Origin: UBA965 sp040396955
GTDB taxonomy: Bacteria > Chloroflexota > Chloroflexia > Chloroflexales > Roseiflexaceae
Reading direction: 5' to 3'
Length of the DNA stretch: 64,000 bases
Assembly: GCA_040396955.1 (NCBI GenBank)
Contig: JBBAWX010000008.1
Coordinates: forward strand, 65,754 to 129,753
A program made the position numbers and the translations under genes. Positions 18,609 through 26,777 of the stretch are shown here, piece by piece. The notes under the pieces are model-generated. The model saw only the letters and a program-made list of their open reading frames with translations. It was not told the DNA's origin and did no database searches. The first letter of the stretch is position 1, and every line of letters starts with the position of its first letter.

Positions 18609-19192
18609 GTGTTTTTCTCCTCAAACAACGATCCGTCAGCATTGTACCGCATCTTGCTGGTGGCGTCAGCCTGGCGTTGCGTCGCCACCTCTGCCAGCCA
18701 GTGCGCTACAGCTGCTGGTGAACGTAGGATGATGCACTGGAGATGATGGGCACGTGCCAAGCGATCCAACATGGCGGGCCGTCTGGACTGCGGGTACTCC
18801 CACACAAAGCGCACGAACTCCCAGGTGAGTTGCTCATGACATCCGGCACGCATGTCGGGACGGCTCCGACCATGGTAACGGAGGCGCCTCCAGCCAATGC
18901 GCCACAGGCAGAGCCACCGCGGCATATCCAAAAAAATCACGGTGTCAGCCGCGTGCAGGCGCATTTCTAACATGGCCGAGTAGTTGCCGTCGATAATCCA
19001 ACGTGGGTGTGCGAGGACATGTTGTTGGGCAATGATGAGCGCTTCTCGTGTAATCGGTTGCCAACCAGGTTGCCAAAAAAGAGTATCGAGGTGCGTGACA
19101 GGAATAGTAAGGAGCTCGCTGAGTTGGCGGGCGAGTGTTGATTTGCCAGCTCCGCCAGATCCGACGATGACGATACGTTGCATGTTTGACAT
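18605..19192 (-). CDS. Small P-loop kinase-like protein (FlaR / adenylate-kinase-like)
   Basis: The 195-residue protein has Walker A GSGGAGKS (11-18), THLDTLFWQPGW, WIIDGNYSAM and a WRRLRYHGRSRPDM lid region. This is the pattern of the 'DNA topology modulation protein FlaR' family of shikimate/adenylate-kinase-like NTPases. The real substrate of the family is not known, and the topology link is historical. It is translationally coupled to ridA. The last 20 residues are polar and may be a lineage-specific tail. Confidence 0.75.
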   Translation of the reverse strand: MSNMQRIVIVGSGGAGKSTLARQLSELLTIPVTHLDTLFWQPGWQPITREALIIAQQHVLAHPRWIIDGNYSAMLEMRLHAADTVIFLDMPRWLCLWRIGWRRLRYHGRSRPDMRAGCHEQLTWEFVRFVWEYPQSRRPAMLDRLARAHHLQCIILRSPAAVAHWLAEVATQRQADATSKMRYNADGSLFEEKNT

Positions 19193-19373
19193 GGTAGATT
19201 CCTTGTGCCCGTGTGCGGTGGCATGTTGAGTGCGTATGCGTGACTACGACCGCATATTTTGATGAGATAGAGTATAATCGACATACGATGGTTGATTGTG
19301 GGCATGGGCGTGCGTAGAAGAGTAGCGATGCGTACCTCGTATCGAGATTGATGTGATGCAGAGGGAGAAGGAT

Positions 19374-20147
19374 ATGGCAACACTCGCAAATCGGGTAATC
19401 GTGATTACCGGGGCATCAAGTGGCTTTGGTGCTGATATCGCCCGTAAAGCAGTGGCGCAGGGTGCCAAAGTCGTGCTTGCGGCGCGATCGACCGATAAAT
19501 TGCAGGCCTTGGTGGATACACTCGGTGGTGAGCGTCATGCACTCGCCGTGACAGCCGATGTGACGAGCGATGCAGATGTCGCTCAGCTGTTATCGGCGGC
19601 GCAATCATTTGGGACGATTGATACACTCGTCAATAATGCCGGTTTTGGTTACATGGATCCACTCGTGGATGCACCGTTGTCCGACCTGCAACGTATCATG
19701 GACGTCAATGTCTATGGTGCGGTCCGTTGTACGCGGGCATTTTTACCGCACATGCTTGCACAAAAGCGCGGGCATGTGGTCATGATGGCCTCGATGGCAG
19801 GGCTCGTAGCAGCACGTAATATGGCCTACTACAGTGCCAGCAAATTTGCCTTGGTGGCCATTGGACGCACACTGCAACAAGAGCTCAATGGCACCGGTGT
19901 CACCTGTAGCATTATTTGTCCCGGTGTGGCGCAAACCGGGTTCCAACAAAATGCCCCCAACGAAAAATATCCCCGGGCGGCGGCATTGAGCACCTGTACA
20001 TCCGACCAAGTTGCGGACGCTGTGTTGCGTTCTGTGGCTCGGCCCCGCAACAACGAAGTCATCGTGCCTGCAAGTAGTGCGCTGTTGGCCCGCTTTAGTG
20101 CCGCATTCCCAGGACTTTCACGGTCAATTATGAATATGATCGGCTAA
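19374..20147 (+). CDS. Short-chain dehydrogenase/reductase
   Basis: This is a classical SDR of 257 residues with the NAD(P) motif TGASSGFG (12-19), NNAGFG, and the catalytic Ser/Tyr/Lys set in MASMAGLVAARNMAYYSASK. The Arg-rich position after beta2 (AARSTDK) suggests NADP preference. The start at 19374 (MATLANR) is preferred over ATGs 18-21 nt upstream because GAGAAGGA lies just before it. It is followed 40 nt later by an aminotransferase gene. The substrate is unknown. Confidence 0.9.
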   Translation: MATLANRVIVITGASSGFGADIARKAVAQGAKVVLAARSTDKLQALVDTLGGERHALAVTADVTSDADVAQLLSAAQSFGTIDTLVNNAGFGYMDPLVDAPLSDLQRIMDVNVYGAVRCTRAFLPHMLAQKRGHVVMMASMAGLVAARNMAYYSASKFALVAIGRTLQQELNGTGVTCSIICPGVAQTGFQQNAPNEKYPRAAALSTCTSDQVADAVLRSVARPRNNEVIVPASSALLARFSAAFPGLSRSIMNMIG

Positions 20148-20187
20148 CGATTGTGCGCTATCACATGGGCGTATTGATGAGGAAATT

Positions 20188-21348
20188 ATGACCAACACTA
20201 GCCGTATTGCGCAACGTATTCATGCGGTGCCGCCTTCTGGCATCCGGAAGTTTTTTGATATCGCTGCGCAAATGCAGGATGTCATCTCGTTGGGCATCGG
20301 TGAACCAGACTTCGTGACACCAACCCACATCCGTCAGGCTGCCGTGGATTCCATTGTGGCTGGACAGACTGCGTATACCTCGAATTCGGGGCTTTTTGAG
20401 CTTCGTGACGCCATTGCCACTCACCTGTACCAGCACTACCAGCTCCGCTACGACCCACACCACGAAATCCTCGTGACCGTGGGGGTCAGCGAGGCATTGC
20501 AGCAGGCCATGTTGGCAGTCATTGATCCGGGTGATGAGGTCATCATTCCGGAGCCCTGCTTTGTGGCGTATCCGGCCTGTGTCACTTTCGCAGGAGGGGT
20601 GCCAGTCATGGTGCCAACCACGGCCGCCAATGAATTTGCCGTGGATCCAGCTGCGATTGCGGCCGCCATTACGCCGCGGACCAAAGCCATTCTCATCGGC
20701 TACCCCAATAATCCCACTGGTGCAGTGTGTGATGAAGCGACGCTACAGGCGGTCGTCGATATTGCCGTGACCCACGATTTGTTGATTTTTTCCGATGAAA
20801 TCTACGATCGCTTGGTCTACGGGGTCAAGCATGTGAGTGTGGCCGGTCTAGTTGGTGCACACAACCGTACCATCTTGATGGGCGGTTTCTCTAAAGCGTA
20901 TGCGATGACTGGCTGGCGGTTGGGTTGGGTTTGTGCACCTCCCGACATCAGTGAAGCAGTGCGTAAAGTGCATCAGTATGGCATCATGTCGGCGCCGACG
21001 GCCGCCCAGTATGCTGGCTTGCAAGCACTTGTCCATGGGGAGCACGATGTGGCTGAGATGGTGGCTGAGTATGACCGGCGCCGCCGCGTGTTGGTCGATG
21101 GGCTCCGTCGCATTGGCTTGCCTACGATTGAGCCCCGTGGGGCGTTCTACGTTTTTCCGCAGGTTTCACAATATGGCATGAGTAGTGCCGATTTTTGTGA
21201 ACAATTTTTGACACAAGAACACGTGGCGGTGATTCCTGGTGATGTGTTTGGTGCGAGTGGGGCCGGCTATGTGCGGATGTGCTATGCTGTCTCCATGGAC
21301 AAGATTGAGACCATGCTCGAGCGGCTTGAGCGGTTTGTGAGGAAGTGA
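20188..21348 (+). CDS. Class I/II PLP-dependent aminotransferase
   Basis: The 386-residue enzyme belongs to fold-type I aminotransferases of the aspartate/aromatic group. It shows ISLGIGEPDFVTP, YPNNPTGAV, the PLP-stacking FSDEIYDRLVY, and the Schiff-base Lys in GGFSKAYAMTGWRLG. Likely substrates are aspartate, aromatic or branched amino acids; the sequence does not decide. The gene is followed 6 nt later by a glycosyltransferase. Confidence 0.9.
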   Translation: MTNTSRIAQRIHAVPPSGIRKFFDIAAQMQDVISLGIGEPDFVTPTHIRQAAVDSIVAGQTAYTSNSGLFELRDAIATHLYQHYQLRYDPHHEILVTVGVSEALQQAMLAVIDPGDEVIIPEPCFVAYPACVTFAGGVPVMVPTTAANEFAVDPAAIAAAITPRTKAILIGYPNNPTGAVCDEATLQAVVDIAVTHDLLIFSDEIYDRLVYGVKHVSVAGLVGAHNRTILMGGFSKAYAMTGWRLGWVCAPPDISEAVRKVHQYGIMSAPTAAQYAGLQALVHGEHDVAEMVAEYDRRRRVLVDGLRRIGLPTIEPRGAFYVFPQVSQYGMSSADFCEQFLTQEHVAVIPGDVFGASGAGYVRMCYAVSMDKIETMLERLERFVRK

Positions 21349-21354
21349 GTCAAT

Positions 21355-22038
21355 ATGCGTTTGTCTGTGGTCATGCCCTGTTACAACGAAGCCGAAACTT
21401 TGCCACTCATCTTGGCCAAGGTGCGGGCGGTCAACATCGACAAAGAAATCATCGTTATTGACGATTGCTCCACCGATGCCACGGCGGCGGTACTTGCTGC
21501 TGAACAACAGCGCGATCCCGCGTTGCGGGTCTATCGCCACGAGCGAAACCGTGGCAAGGGCGCTGCCGTGCGTACTGGATTCGCCCAGGCACAAGGTGAC
21601 ATCATCATCATCCAAGACTCCGACCTCGAATACGATCCCAACGATTACTACGAAGTCGTGACGCCTATCATGGAGGGCAAAGTCAACGTGGTGTTCGGGT
21701 CGCGATTCATGGGGCGGCATACCGGCATGTACTTTTGGAATGCACTGGGCAACAAGTTTCTGACCTTTTTGACCAACTTCCTCTTCAACTGCTGGCTCTC
21801 CGACATGGAAACGTGCTACAAAGCGTTTCGCGCTGACATCATCAAAGGCATCCCACTCGAGAGCAACGATTTTCGCATTGAACCCGAAATGACCGCCAAA
21901 ATTCTACTCCGTGGTCATCGCATTTACGAAGTGCCGGTGAGTTATCTTGGTCGCACCTACGAAGAGGGCAAAAAAATGAAGCCTTCGCAGGGGTTGTGGG
22001 CCATTTGGGCATTGTTGAAGTATCGTTTTTTTGCATAA
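21355..22038 (+). CDS. Family 2 glycosyltransferase (dolichyl/undecaprenyl-phosphate sugar synthase type)
   Basis: The 227-residue GT-A enzyme has the DPM1-like start MRLSVVMPCYNEAETLPLIL, the nucleotide-binding IVIDDCSTDAT, the metal motif DSDLEYDPNDY (expected DxD region) and FGSRFMG. There are no C-terminal transmembrane helices, so it resembles soluble or peripheral DPM1-type enzymes that charge polyprenyl phosphate with a sugar. It sits 6 nt after the aminotransferase and 13 nt before the SIS-domain isomerase gene. Confidence 0.88.
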   Translation: MRLSVVMPCYNEAETLPLILAKVRAVNIDKEIIVIDDCSTDATAAVLAAEQQRDPALRVYRHERNRGKGAAVRTGFAQAQGDIIIIQDSDLEYDPNDYYEVVTPIMEGKVNVVFGSRFMGRHTGMYFWNALGNKFLTFLTNFLFNCWLSDMETCYKAFRADIIKGIPLESNDFRIEPEMTAKILLRGHRIYEVPVSYLGRTYEEGKKMKPSQGLWAIWALLKYRFFA

Positions 22039-22051
22039 CAGGGGATAGGTA

Positions 22052-22609
22052 ATGGTGCAACAGTATTTGCAAGGCGTTGCCGATGTGTTAGCCAAGGTCG
22101 ATGCGCGTCAGTGCGAAGCGGTGCTTGAAGCGCTCTGGCAAACCTACCAGCGTGATGGTAGCGTCATCGTGTGTGGCAATGGTGGCTCAGCTGCCACTGC
22201 ATCCCATTTTGTCTGTGATTTGGGAAAATGGACGGTTGTTCCTGGGCAACGACGAATGCGTGCCATCGCCCTCACCGACAACATGCCCCTCGTCACTGCG
22301 TGGGGCAACGATACCGCCTACGATCAAGTGTTCGTTGAGCAGTTGCCCATGTTTTATCGACCTGGTGACACCTTGGTGGCGATTTCGGGGAGTGGCAATT
22401 CCCCCAACGTGCTCAATGCTGCCAAGTGGGTACAGTCACAGGGTGGCCAAGTGGTGGGTATGAGCGGGTTTGGCGGAGGTGCGCTGGCAACGGTCGCCGA
22501 TGTGCCCTTTGTTGCACCGAGCTCATTTATGCCAGAAGTCGAAGATGTGCATATTGCCCTCTGTCATGGAGTGGCAGTGCACGTGGCGCACCGGATTCGT
22601 GCCCAATGA
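22052..22609 (+). CDS. SIS-domain sugar isomerase (GmhA-like)
   Basis: The 185-residue SIS protein carries the phosphosugar-binding motif GNGGSAATASHFVCDL, AISGSGNSPNVLNA, and a C-terminal Glu/His region (VEDVHIALCHGVAVHV). These are the hallmarks of phosphoheptose isomerase GmhA. GmhA converts sedoheptulose-7-P to glycero-manno-heptose-7-P. No gmhB or hldE gene is here, so another sedoheptulose- or hexose-phosphate isomerisation remains possible. Its stop overlaps the ROK kinase start (ATGA). Confidence 0.8.
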   Translation: MVQQYLQGVADVLAKVDARQCEAVLEALWQTYQRDGSVIVCGNGGSAATASHFVCDLGKWTVVPGQRRMRAIALTDNMPLVTAWGNDTAYDQVFVEQLPMFYRPGDTLVAISGSGNSPNVLNAAKWVQSQGGQVVGMSGFGGGALATVADVPFVAPSSFMPEVEDVHIALCHGVAVHVAHRIRAQ

Positions 22610-23520
22610 AACTCATTCTTGGCCTTGATTTTGGTGGTACCAAATTGGCCGCCGGCTTGGTTGATGCGGATACCGGCGCCGTCGTCGCCTCGTTACGCAC
22701 TGCTACGCCAGCTGGTGGCGCCGAAGCTGGCTTGGCTGCCATGCTGGCACTTGGTACGCAACTCATCGCACAGTCGGCCGCCCCGGTGTATGCCGTGGGA
22801 GTGTCGTTTGGTGGGCCGGTTGAGGCCGATGGTCGTACCGTGCGTCTCTCTATGCATATTCCCGGGTGGGAAGGCATGCCTCTCGCACAACGCTGCGAAG
22901 CCCACTTTGGTCTGCCGTGTGTCATTGCCAATGATGCCGATGCCGCAGGTCTGGCTGAATATCGTTTTGGCGCTGGCCAAGGGTGTACCCACATGCTCTA
23001 CCTGACGGTGAGCACTGGTATTGGTGGGGGTGTCATCATCAACGGGCGTCTGCACCGTGGTGAGCATGCCTGGGCCGGTGAAGTCGGTCATATGATTCTC
23101 AAGCCCGATGGCCCTGCGTGCGCGTGTGGTGGTAATGGTTGCCTTGAGTCGTTGTCGTCGGGGCTCTCGATTGCCCGTGATGCGCGTCTCCGGGTGCCAC
23201 CAACCCTGGCGCATTTGCCGGCATCGGCGATTACCGCCAAAGCAGTTGCAGAAGCCGCATCTGCCGGTGATCCGGTGGCACAGCAGATTTGGCAGGATGC
23301 GGTCAGCTGGCTGGGGATTGGTATTTCGTCGGCCTGCAACCTCATCAACCCAGGGCGGGTGGTGATTGGTGGCGGCCTGACGGAAGCCGGTGAACAACTC
23401 TTTGCACCGCTCCGCGACATCATGCGGTATCGCGCTTTGGCGAAACAAGCAGTGCTGGCACGCGCCTCATTGGGGGCGGTGGTTGGCATCATGGGTGGCG
23501 CTGCGTTGTGCATCGAATAA
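22606..23520 (+). CDS. ROK family sugar kinase
   Basis: The 304-residue protein shows the ROK phosphate loop LGLDFGGTKLAAGLVD and the catalytic-Asp segment NDADAAGLAEYRFG. The ROK zinc signature appears as GEVGHM...CACGGNGCLE (His, Cys, Cys, Cys). Glucokinases, N-acetylmannosamine kinases and fructokinases share these features. The ATG overlaps the stop of the SIS isomerase by 4 nt, which points to a joint isomerase-kinase step. Longer upstream frames are shadows of the isomerase gene. Confidence 0.9.
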   Translation: MKLILGLDFGGTKLAAGLVDADTGAVVASLRTATPAGGAEAGLAAMLALGTQLIAQSAAPVYAVGVSFGGPVEADGRTVRLSMHIPGWEGMPLAQRCEAHFGLPCVIANDADAAGLAEYRFGAGQGCTHMLYLTVSTGIGGGVIINGRLHRGEHAWAGEVGHMILKPDGPACACGGNGCLESLSSGLSIARDARLRVPPTLAHLPASAITAKAVAEAASAGDPVAQQIWQDAVSWLGIGISSACNLINPGRVVIGGGLTEAGEQLFAPLRDIMRYRALAKQAVLARASLGAVVGIMGGAALCIE

Positions 23521-23554
23521 AGGAATCTCCCACGGGGATGCGACCATGATGCCG

Positions 23555-23589
23555 AGCGGATTGGCCCATTTCGGGTCAGTCCGCTTTTT
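23555..23589 (+). terminator. Terminator after the ROK kinase gene
   Basis: A 13-position stem with wobble pairs (23555-23567 with 23573-23585) is followed by TTTTT. It overlaps the end of the convergent GrpB-like gene. Confidence 0.65.
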
Positions 23590-24133
23590 GCGGTGCCCGA
23601 TTTGCGTGCTGAATGCTGGTCAGCTCGGCTGCCGTGAAGCCGTGGCGGTGTAGGATGGTCACGATGAAATCGCTTTTGCCTGCCACGTAGTCGGTCATCG
23701 TAATCCCAGGGGTGCGACTGAGTGCGACCTTGAGATCGGCATAGCGCTGGCACAAGACCGGGTCGTTGCGCAGGGCATCGCGTAGGCAAAGATGATTACG
23801 TAGCGCTAACGTGCCCGTTTGGCAGACGTATAGGTGGTGCCGAAACCATCCACGCGGTTGTGCAAAGGCTTCACGACCGGGAATGCCCTGATCTCCACGC
23901 CACTGATAGCCAATCTGGGTGAGTGCAGTACGGGTTGCGACCACGTCTGCTGGTGTGGCAACAACGATGTCGATGTCGATGATTGGTTTGGCCGTAAGGC
24001 CAGGTACTGCCGTGCTACCGACATGCTCAATACCTTCCGCATGAGGCGCAACCACCGACCAGAGGCGGGCTTGTAGGTAGTGAAAGAGGAGTGGCCAGTG
24101 TGACTGGTAGGCGTGTAACTGCATGGGTGACAT
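23576..24133 (-). CDS. GrpB family (UPF0157) nucleotidyltransferase-fold protein
   Basis: The roughly 185-residue protein matches the GrpB/UPF0157 family: EHVGSTAVPGLTAKPIIDIDIVV is the nucleotidyltransferase-like GS...D.D motif, followed by WRHHLYVC-type and LRDALRNDP segments. A related domain is fused to CoaE in actinobacteria; the biochemical role is not established. The start is uncertain. M at 24133 or 24124 is preferred, because the longest frame begins inside the palindrome at 24158-24188. Confidence 0.8.
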   Translation of the reverse strand: MSPMQLHAYQSHWPLLFHYLQARLWSVVAPHAEGIEHVGSTAVPGLTAKPIIDIDIVVATPADVVATRTALTQIGYQWRGDQGIPGREAFAQPRGWFRHHLYVCQTGTLALRNHLCLRDALRNDPVLCQRYADLKVALSRTPGITMTDYVAGKSDFIVTILHRHGFTAAELTSIQHANRAPQKAD

Positions 24134-24157
24134 CCGTGTATTAAGTGAAAACGTGCC

Positions 24158-24188
24158 ATCCATGCTCCAACGCCGTTGGAGCATGGAT
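24158..24188 (-). terminator. Perfect palindrome between VWA and GrpB genes, probable terminator
   Basis: Two 15-bp arms (24158-24172 and 24174-24188) around one base form a hairpin 20 nt after the VWA stop. On the minus strand it is followed by GGCACGTTTTC, a weak T-tract. Alternatively it is a regulator site for the GrpB gene just downstream. Confidence 0.6.
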
Positions 24189-24208
24189 GTATTGTACCGA
24201 CAAGGCGG

Positions 24209-25549
24209 CTACTGTTGCCGGCGCTCAAGACGGGCGATGTGACGGCGCAAGCGATCGACATGTGAGCCCTGCTCACCACGGGCTTCGAGGTCTTGGAGGA
24301 GCTGGCGCATCTCGTTGAGGTCTTTGCCACTGCTCGAGCTGACCATCGCATTGACCATCATCGACATTTTCGCCATCGCTTGGCTACGTGGCTGAATCAT
24401 CTCGTTTTCTGCCTCGTCATACGCCCCATACTGACGTAGTGAAGTACTGCGCATTTTGGCGCCGGCCATGATTCGCTGTGCTGATTGGAAGTCGCCCACG
24501 CGGTTGTAGGCACTCGCGTTGATTTGCTGGTGCGCTAAATCGATGGTCGCGGCCTCTTCGCTGATGCTACTCTCCTCGGGGTACTGTGCCGCCTCAATGA
24601 CACTACATAATCGGTAGGCGTACGTGCCCTCGACGAGTTGTTGCTCACCTTCGTTGGTGGCACCCGTGAACACGGTCGTAATCACATAATCGCCACTGAC
24701 GGTGGTGGCATCGGGTACAAGCCGCACATAAATGTTGCGTTGTTCGGCCGAAATCAACGTACCTAGCTTGATGCTTACCGTCTGATTGGCCTCGACTGCC
24801 GTGATTCCCCCAAGTACCTCACAACTGAACCCCGCAGGCACAACGATGCGGATCTCGCACTGCTGGAGCGCTGCCGCAAAAAGTTGGTTCAGCTCAGTGC
24901 TGAAGAACCGCTCAATGTCGCTCGACTGCTCGATGAAATAGTGGTTGCCTTGACCGAGCCGAGCCATGGTGTTCAGCAGGTTCTCGTTGTAGTGAAGCCC
25001 CAATCCATAGGTAGAGGTGCTCACATTGCGCGCGGCATAACTCCCACTTAATGCCCCCAACGTGTCGCTGTCGCTGATGCCCACGTTGGCCTCGCCATCG
25101 GTCAGGAGCATGACCCGATTGACACATTCCGCCTGCTGCGGGTTGCGCAACAAGGTGTCGGCGCCGAGTTGCCAGCCACCAGCAAGATTGGTCGACCCAC
25201 CCACATGAATGTTCTGGAGGGCTTGAGACATCAGGCGCCGTTGCGGATCATTGACCTGCATGTTCTCGGCAAGCAAGGCAACGCGGTCGTCGAAAGTGAC
25301 AATCGTGCAGTAATCCTGATTGCCCATGCGCTGGACGATGCGCTGTGCGGCGTTGATGGCGTCGAGGATTTTTTGGCCACTCATCGAACCACTGCGATCG
25401 ATGACAAGCGCGAGATTCAGCGGCAAGCGTTGTGTCGCCGCCGTCGTCGGCGTGGTAATCGTCAACTTGACAATCAAATCATCCCGGTTCCCGTGTTCGT
25501 CGGTGCGGATAGCTACGTGCGAACGATTTCCTTTTACGTGTAATTCCAT
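24209..25549 (-). CDS. von Willebrand factor A domain protein
   Basis: The 446-residue protein has a beta-rich start (about 1-45) and a VWA domain with complete MIDAS: DRSGSMSG (DxSxS), the Thr of GGSTNLAGG and the Asp of LLTDGEANVG. A beta-sandwich region follows, then a charged helical C-terminus (ARGEQGSHVDRLRRHIARLERRQQ). The architecture resembles 'Ca-activated chloride channel-like' VWA proteins. The longest frame starts 40 codons earlier with a TTG that is the -35 box of the promoter at 25641-25669, so 25549 (MELHVKGN, AAAGGA upstream) is the start. The protein is then cytoplasmic with no signal peptide. Confidence 0.85.
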   Translation of the reverse strand: MELHVKGNRSHVAIRTDEHGNRDDLIVKLTITTPTTAATQRLPLNLALVIDRSGSMSGQKILDAINAAQRIVQRMGNQDYCTIVTFDDRVALLAENMQVNDPQRRLMSQALQNIHVGGSTNLAGGWQLGADTLLRNPQQAECVNRVMLLTDGEANVGISDSDTLGALSGSYAARNVSTSTYGLGLHYNENLLNTMARLGQGNHYFIEQSSDIERFFSTELNQLFAAALQQCEIRIVVPAGFSCEVLGGITAVEANQTVSIKLGTLISAEQRNIYVRLVPDATTVSGDYVITTVFTGATNEGEQQLVEGTYAYRLCSVIEAAQYPEESSISEEAATIDLAHQQINASAYNRVGDFQSAQRIMAGAKMRSTSLRQYGAYDEAENEMIQPRSQAMAKMSMMVNAMVSSSSGKDLNEMRQLLQDLEARGEQGSHVDRLRRHIARLERRQQ

Positions 25550-25640
25550 GTGGCGCGGGTCCTTTCGTTTTCGTTGGTTGATATCTCTGCAGGCCACCAA
25601 CATGCCCGACAAAGGGATACTTAATATCAGTATTGACGTA

Positions 25641-25669
25641 ATAATAACAGTAAATGCTGTGATTGTCAA
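25641..25669 (-). promoter_or_regulatory. Near-consensus promoter of the VWA gene
   Basis: Leftward TTGACA (25664-25669), 17-nt spacer, TATTAT (25641-25646). The 5' leader to the ATG at 25549 is about 85 nt. Confidence 0.9.
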
Positions 25670-25697
25670 GTGGCAAAATGTTGATTGGAATCATGAT

Positions 25698-25725
25698 TTG
25701 CCAAAAATAATAATCGTGATATACT
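25698..25725 (+). promoter_or_regulatory. Promoter of the Asp-rich gene
   Basis: TTGCCA (25698-25703), 16-nt spacer, TATACT (25720-25725). It is back to back with the VWA promoter, whose -35 box ends 28 nt away. The region is strongly AT-rich. Confidence 0.7.
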
Positions 25726-25822
25726 TATATCGTAACGTTATAGTGATAACAAAAGGAGGTGCTGAAACAAAACTCCACCACGGTACGTCAGATGGTTTCC
25801 AAGGTATGAAAGGAGCGACTCA

Positions 25823-26726
25823 ATGCACGACCACATTGCACGAATCCAGCGCTACTTGCTGGTCATCAAAGAGCAGTACGAAACAATCCAAGCAACGCTC
25901 CGGCATATCTCACCTGGGAACTCCGACACAGAGGCGAATGTGCGCGCTGTTGCGCATCAGATGCTCCTCACACAAGTCCACAATCGTATGCGCATGCACG
26001 ACACGCTGATTGCCAAGATGCAGGCGTATGTGGATGCCTGTAGTACACCTACCGACACCGAGGCCGCGAGTGGTGCTGATGTGGCGAGTGCCGACGTAGC
26101 GCCACCACCCATTAGTGTTGATGATGAGTGGATGTTTTTATATGAAATCGACAACGCTGCTGACGGATACGTCACAGATGATGACGAATACACGGCGGAC
26201 GATGACGGCGATGAAGTCGGCGACGATGACGGCGACGATGANNNNNNNNNNNNNNNNNNNNNNNNNNNNNNNNNNNNNNNNNNNNNNNNNNNNNNNNNNN
26301 NNNNNNNNNNNNNNNNNNNNNNNNNNNNNNNNNNNNNNNNNAGTCAGCGACACGTTGCCACTGACTGCTGACCAGGTGTACCTCAAGCGGCTCAACCAGA
26401 CGCGCCCATTGGTCTTGGAGCCAGGGTTGATGTCCGGTCAACCTGCCGAAGATTTTGCGGTAGAGCTGAGTACGCAAGAGTTCCGCAATTTATTTGGCCT
26501 CGATGGGAGCACTCTCCGGCGGCCCATGAACGTTGTCGAGGCGTTCGGTGTCTTTGGGTTTGTCTTAAGTGCCGAAGAGCAACAGCGTCTGTTGGCACTC
26601 GATGACAAATCTCAATCGTCGTCGGCCGCTGATGCCGATCCGGGGCAGAGTACGAGCACAGTGGAGCCTCCCAGCGATACTCGTGACAACGACGACCCCG
26701 ACTACAACATTCCCGGAGCCGCCTAA
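25823..26726 (+). CDS. Asp-rich hypothetical protein, interrupted by a 100-N assembly gap
   Basis: The N-terminal part is in one frame (helical residues 1-75, HDHIARIQRYLLVIKEQYE...). An Ala/Thr/Pro segment and an Asp-rich tract (DDDEYTADDDGDEVGDDDGDD) follow and run into the gap at 26242-26341. After the gap the coding frame is shifted. About 128 residues follow (LPLTADQVYLKRLNQ...NLFGLDGSTLRRPMNVVEAFGVFGFVL...), ending at 26726 with another acidic tail. The 100-N run is a conventional unknown-length gap, so the shift is not evidence of a real frameshift. AAAGGAG lies 7 nt before the ATG. Not recognised; function unknown. Confidence 0.65.
26242..26341. other. Assembly gap (100 N)
   Basis: One hundred Ns replace sequence inside an imperfect GAC/GAT repeat tract. 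Sequence on both sides is coding, which suggests a collapsed or unresolved Asp-repeat. Confidence 0.98.
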
Positions 26727-26730
26727 AACA

Positions 26731-26766
26731 CGACGCTCCCCAGCGCTGAGGCGCTGGGGAGCGTCG
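26731..26766. terminator. Strong hairpin between convergent genes
   Basis: A 16-bp perfect stem (26731-26746 with 26751-26766) and TGAG loop lies between the stops at 26726 and 26778. On the minus strand it is followed by TGTTTTA; on the plus strand no T-tract follows. Confidence 0.8.
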
Positions 26767-26777
26767 TGGAGAGCGAA

